Shown here: positions 12,664 to 13,181 of the stretch, piece by piece
Numbering within the stretch: position 1 is the first letter of the stretch
Layout of the letters: each line of letters begins with the position of its first letter
NCBI GenBank assembly: GCA_046735055.1
Contig: JBKPSO010000264.1
Location: 1-13,181, forward strand
DNA length: 13,181 bases
Reading direction: 5' to 3'
Origin: DATBLE01 sp046735055
GTDB lineage: Bacteria; Actinomycetota; Thermoleophilia; Gaiellales; Gaiellaceae
Made by a program: the position numbers and the translations under genes
Notes under the pieces: generated by a model
The model's input: the letters and a program-made list of their open reading frames with translations, nothing else
Databases searched by the model: none
Told to the model about the DNA's origin: nothing

Positions 12664-13124
12664 GCGTGCTCCTTTCTGCGCAGCCGGCGGACGCCGGCCG
12701 ATGCCGCCTGACGGGCAGCCTCCTCGGACGAGCCGAGCGCGGCTCCGATCGCGGCGTAGGGGAGGTCGTAGGCGTAGCGGAGGACGACGGCGGCACGCTC
12801 GGTCGGCGGCAGCTCGTCCGTCAGGTGCTCGAGCTGGGCGTAGGCGGGGCGGCGCGGAAGCTCGACCGGCTCTTCGAGCTCGACGGCCGGCCGCTCACGC
12901 CTGAACGAGTCGGCGGCGACGTTGCGCGCGATCGTCAGCACCCACGCGCGCAAATGGTTGCCGTGCCGCAGCGCGCCGTAGGCGCGTAGCGCGCGGAGGA
13001 ACGTCTCCTGGAAGGCGTCCTCTGCCCGCTGGCGGCCGAGCCGCTTGACGAGGACGCCGAAGACCTCGTCTCTCTGCTCCGAGTAGAAACGCTCGAACGG
13101 CGGGATCGCCACGGCTTCCATCAT
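12660..13124 (-). CDS. ECF-family RNA polymerase sigma factor
   Basis: The 154-residue product has the two-domain ECF layout. Sigma-2 covers about 10-77, with FERFYSEQRDEVFGVLV, AEDAFQETFLRALRAY (core-binding 2.2 region) and LRAWVLTIARNVAADSFRR (2.3-2.4). Sigma-4 covers about 98-150, with LPPTERAAVVLRYAYDLPYA, AIGAALGSSEEAARQ and a basic recognition end (GVRRLRRKEHA). The loop between them is short and acidic. There is no anti-sigma gene downstream; ogt follows directly with an ATGA overlap. ATG 13124 (or 13121) fits the usual ECF start, but the frame stays open to the window edge and no ribosome site is seen, so an upstream start is possible. Confidence 0.93.
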   Translation of the reverse strand: MMEAVAIPPFERFYSEQRDEVFGVLVKRLGRQRAEDAFQETFLRALRAYGALRHGNHLRAWVLTIARNVAADSFRRERPAVELEEPVELPRRPAYAQLEHLTDELPPTERAAVVLRYAYDLPYAAIGAALGSSEEAARQAASAGVRRLRRKEHA

Positions 13125-13181
13125 CGACGGAAACGCGCGGCCGCGCCGGTCTGTGAGGTCTACGCCGCCGCGAGCCAGGCG

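Noticed and set aside
1..13181. tRNA, rRNA, insertion sequence, phage or integrase features
   Set aside because: No tRNA-like cloverleaf, transposase or integrase motifs, or terminal inverted repeats with target duplications were seen on either strand.

Overview
The window is very GC-rich chromosomal DNA with G/C-ending codons, frequent GTG starts and many start codons without a Shine-Dalgarno sequence. It looks like an actinobacterium (Actinomycetota). The mix of a fused SecDF, a Rv1855c-like F420-dependent enzyme, a prenyl-phosphate phosphoribosyltransferase and leaderless-style promoters suggests a deep-branching lineage such as Thermoleophilia (Gaiellales or Solirubrobacterales). That placement is inferred, not proven.

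Layout. Positions 1-677 hold the 3' part of a UbiA-family phosphoribosyltransferase gene. It converges on a leftward coiled-coil gene (798-1274) across four 31-bp tandem repeats. From 1265 to 6931 runs the classical block queA - tgt - yajC - secDF - small phasin-like gene: two queuosine tRNA-modification enzymes followed by the Sec translocase accessory proteins, with SecD and SecF fused. It ends at a hairpin terminator (6932-6960). A 330-bp gene-free stretch follows, containing three 81-bp tandem repeats that each fold into a strong hairpin. Next come a UbiB/ABC1 kinase-like gene and a translationally coupled cupin gene (7262-9336). A separately promoted OmpR-type regulator with a degenerate receiver (9406-10080) and an AhpD/CMD-type peroxidase-related gene (10090-10674) follow.

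The CMD gene converges on a leftward LLM-class, probably F420-dependent, oxidoreductase gene (10671-11633). Upstream of that are a 32-codon gene with a strong Shine-Dalgarno and a region (11762-12103) that reads like gene debris around an intact-looking control site: two adjacent 16-bp palindromes covering a good promoter, followed by a broken YciI-like gene. The window ends with a leftward two-gene operon: an ECF sigma factor whose stop overlaps the start of an O6-alkylguanine-DNA alkyltransferase gene.

Most of the window is housekeeping. I do not see a clear undescribed multi-gene system. The features I rate highest are the two tandem-repeat arrays, the palindrome pair with its neighbouring small genes, the aspartate-less regulator, and the repeated use of CTAG as a shared stop for convergent genes.
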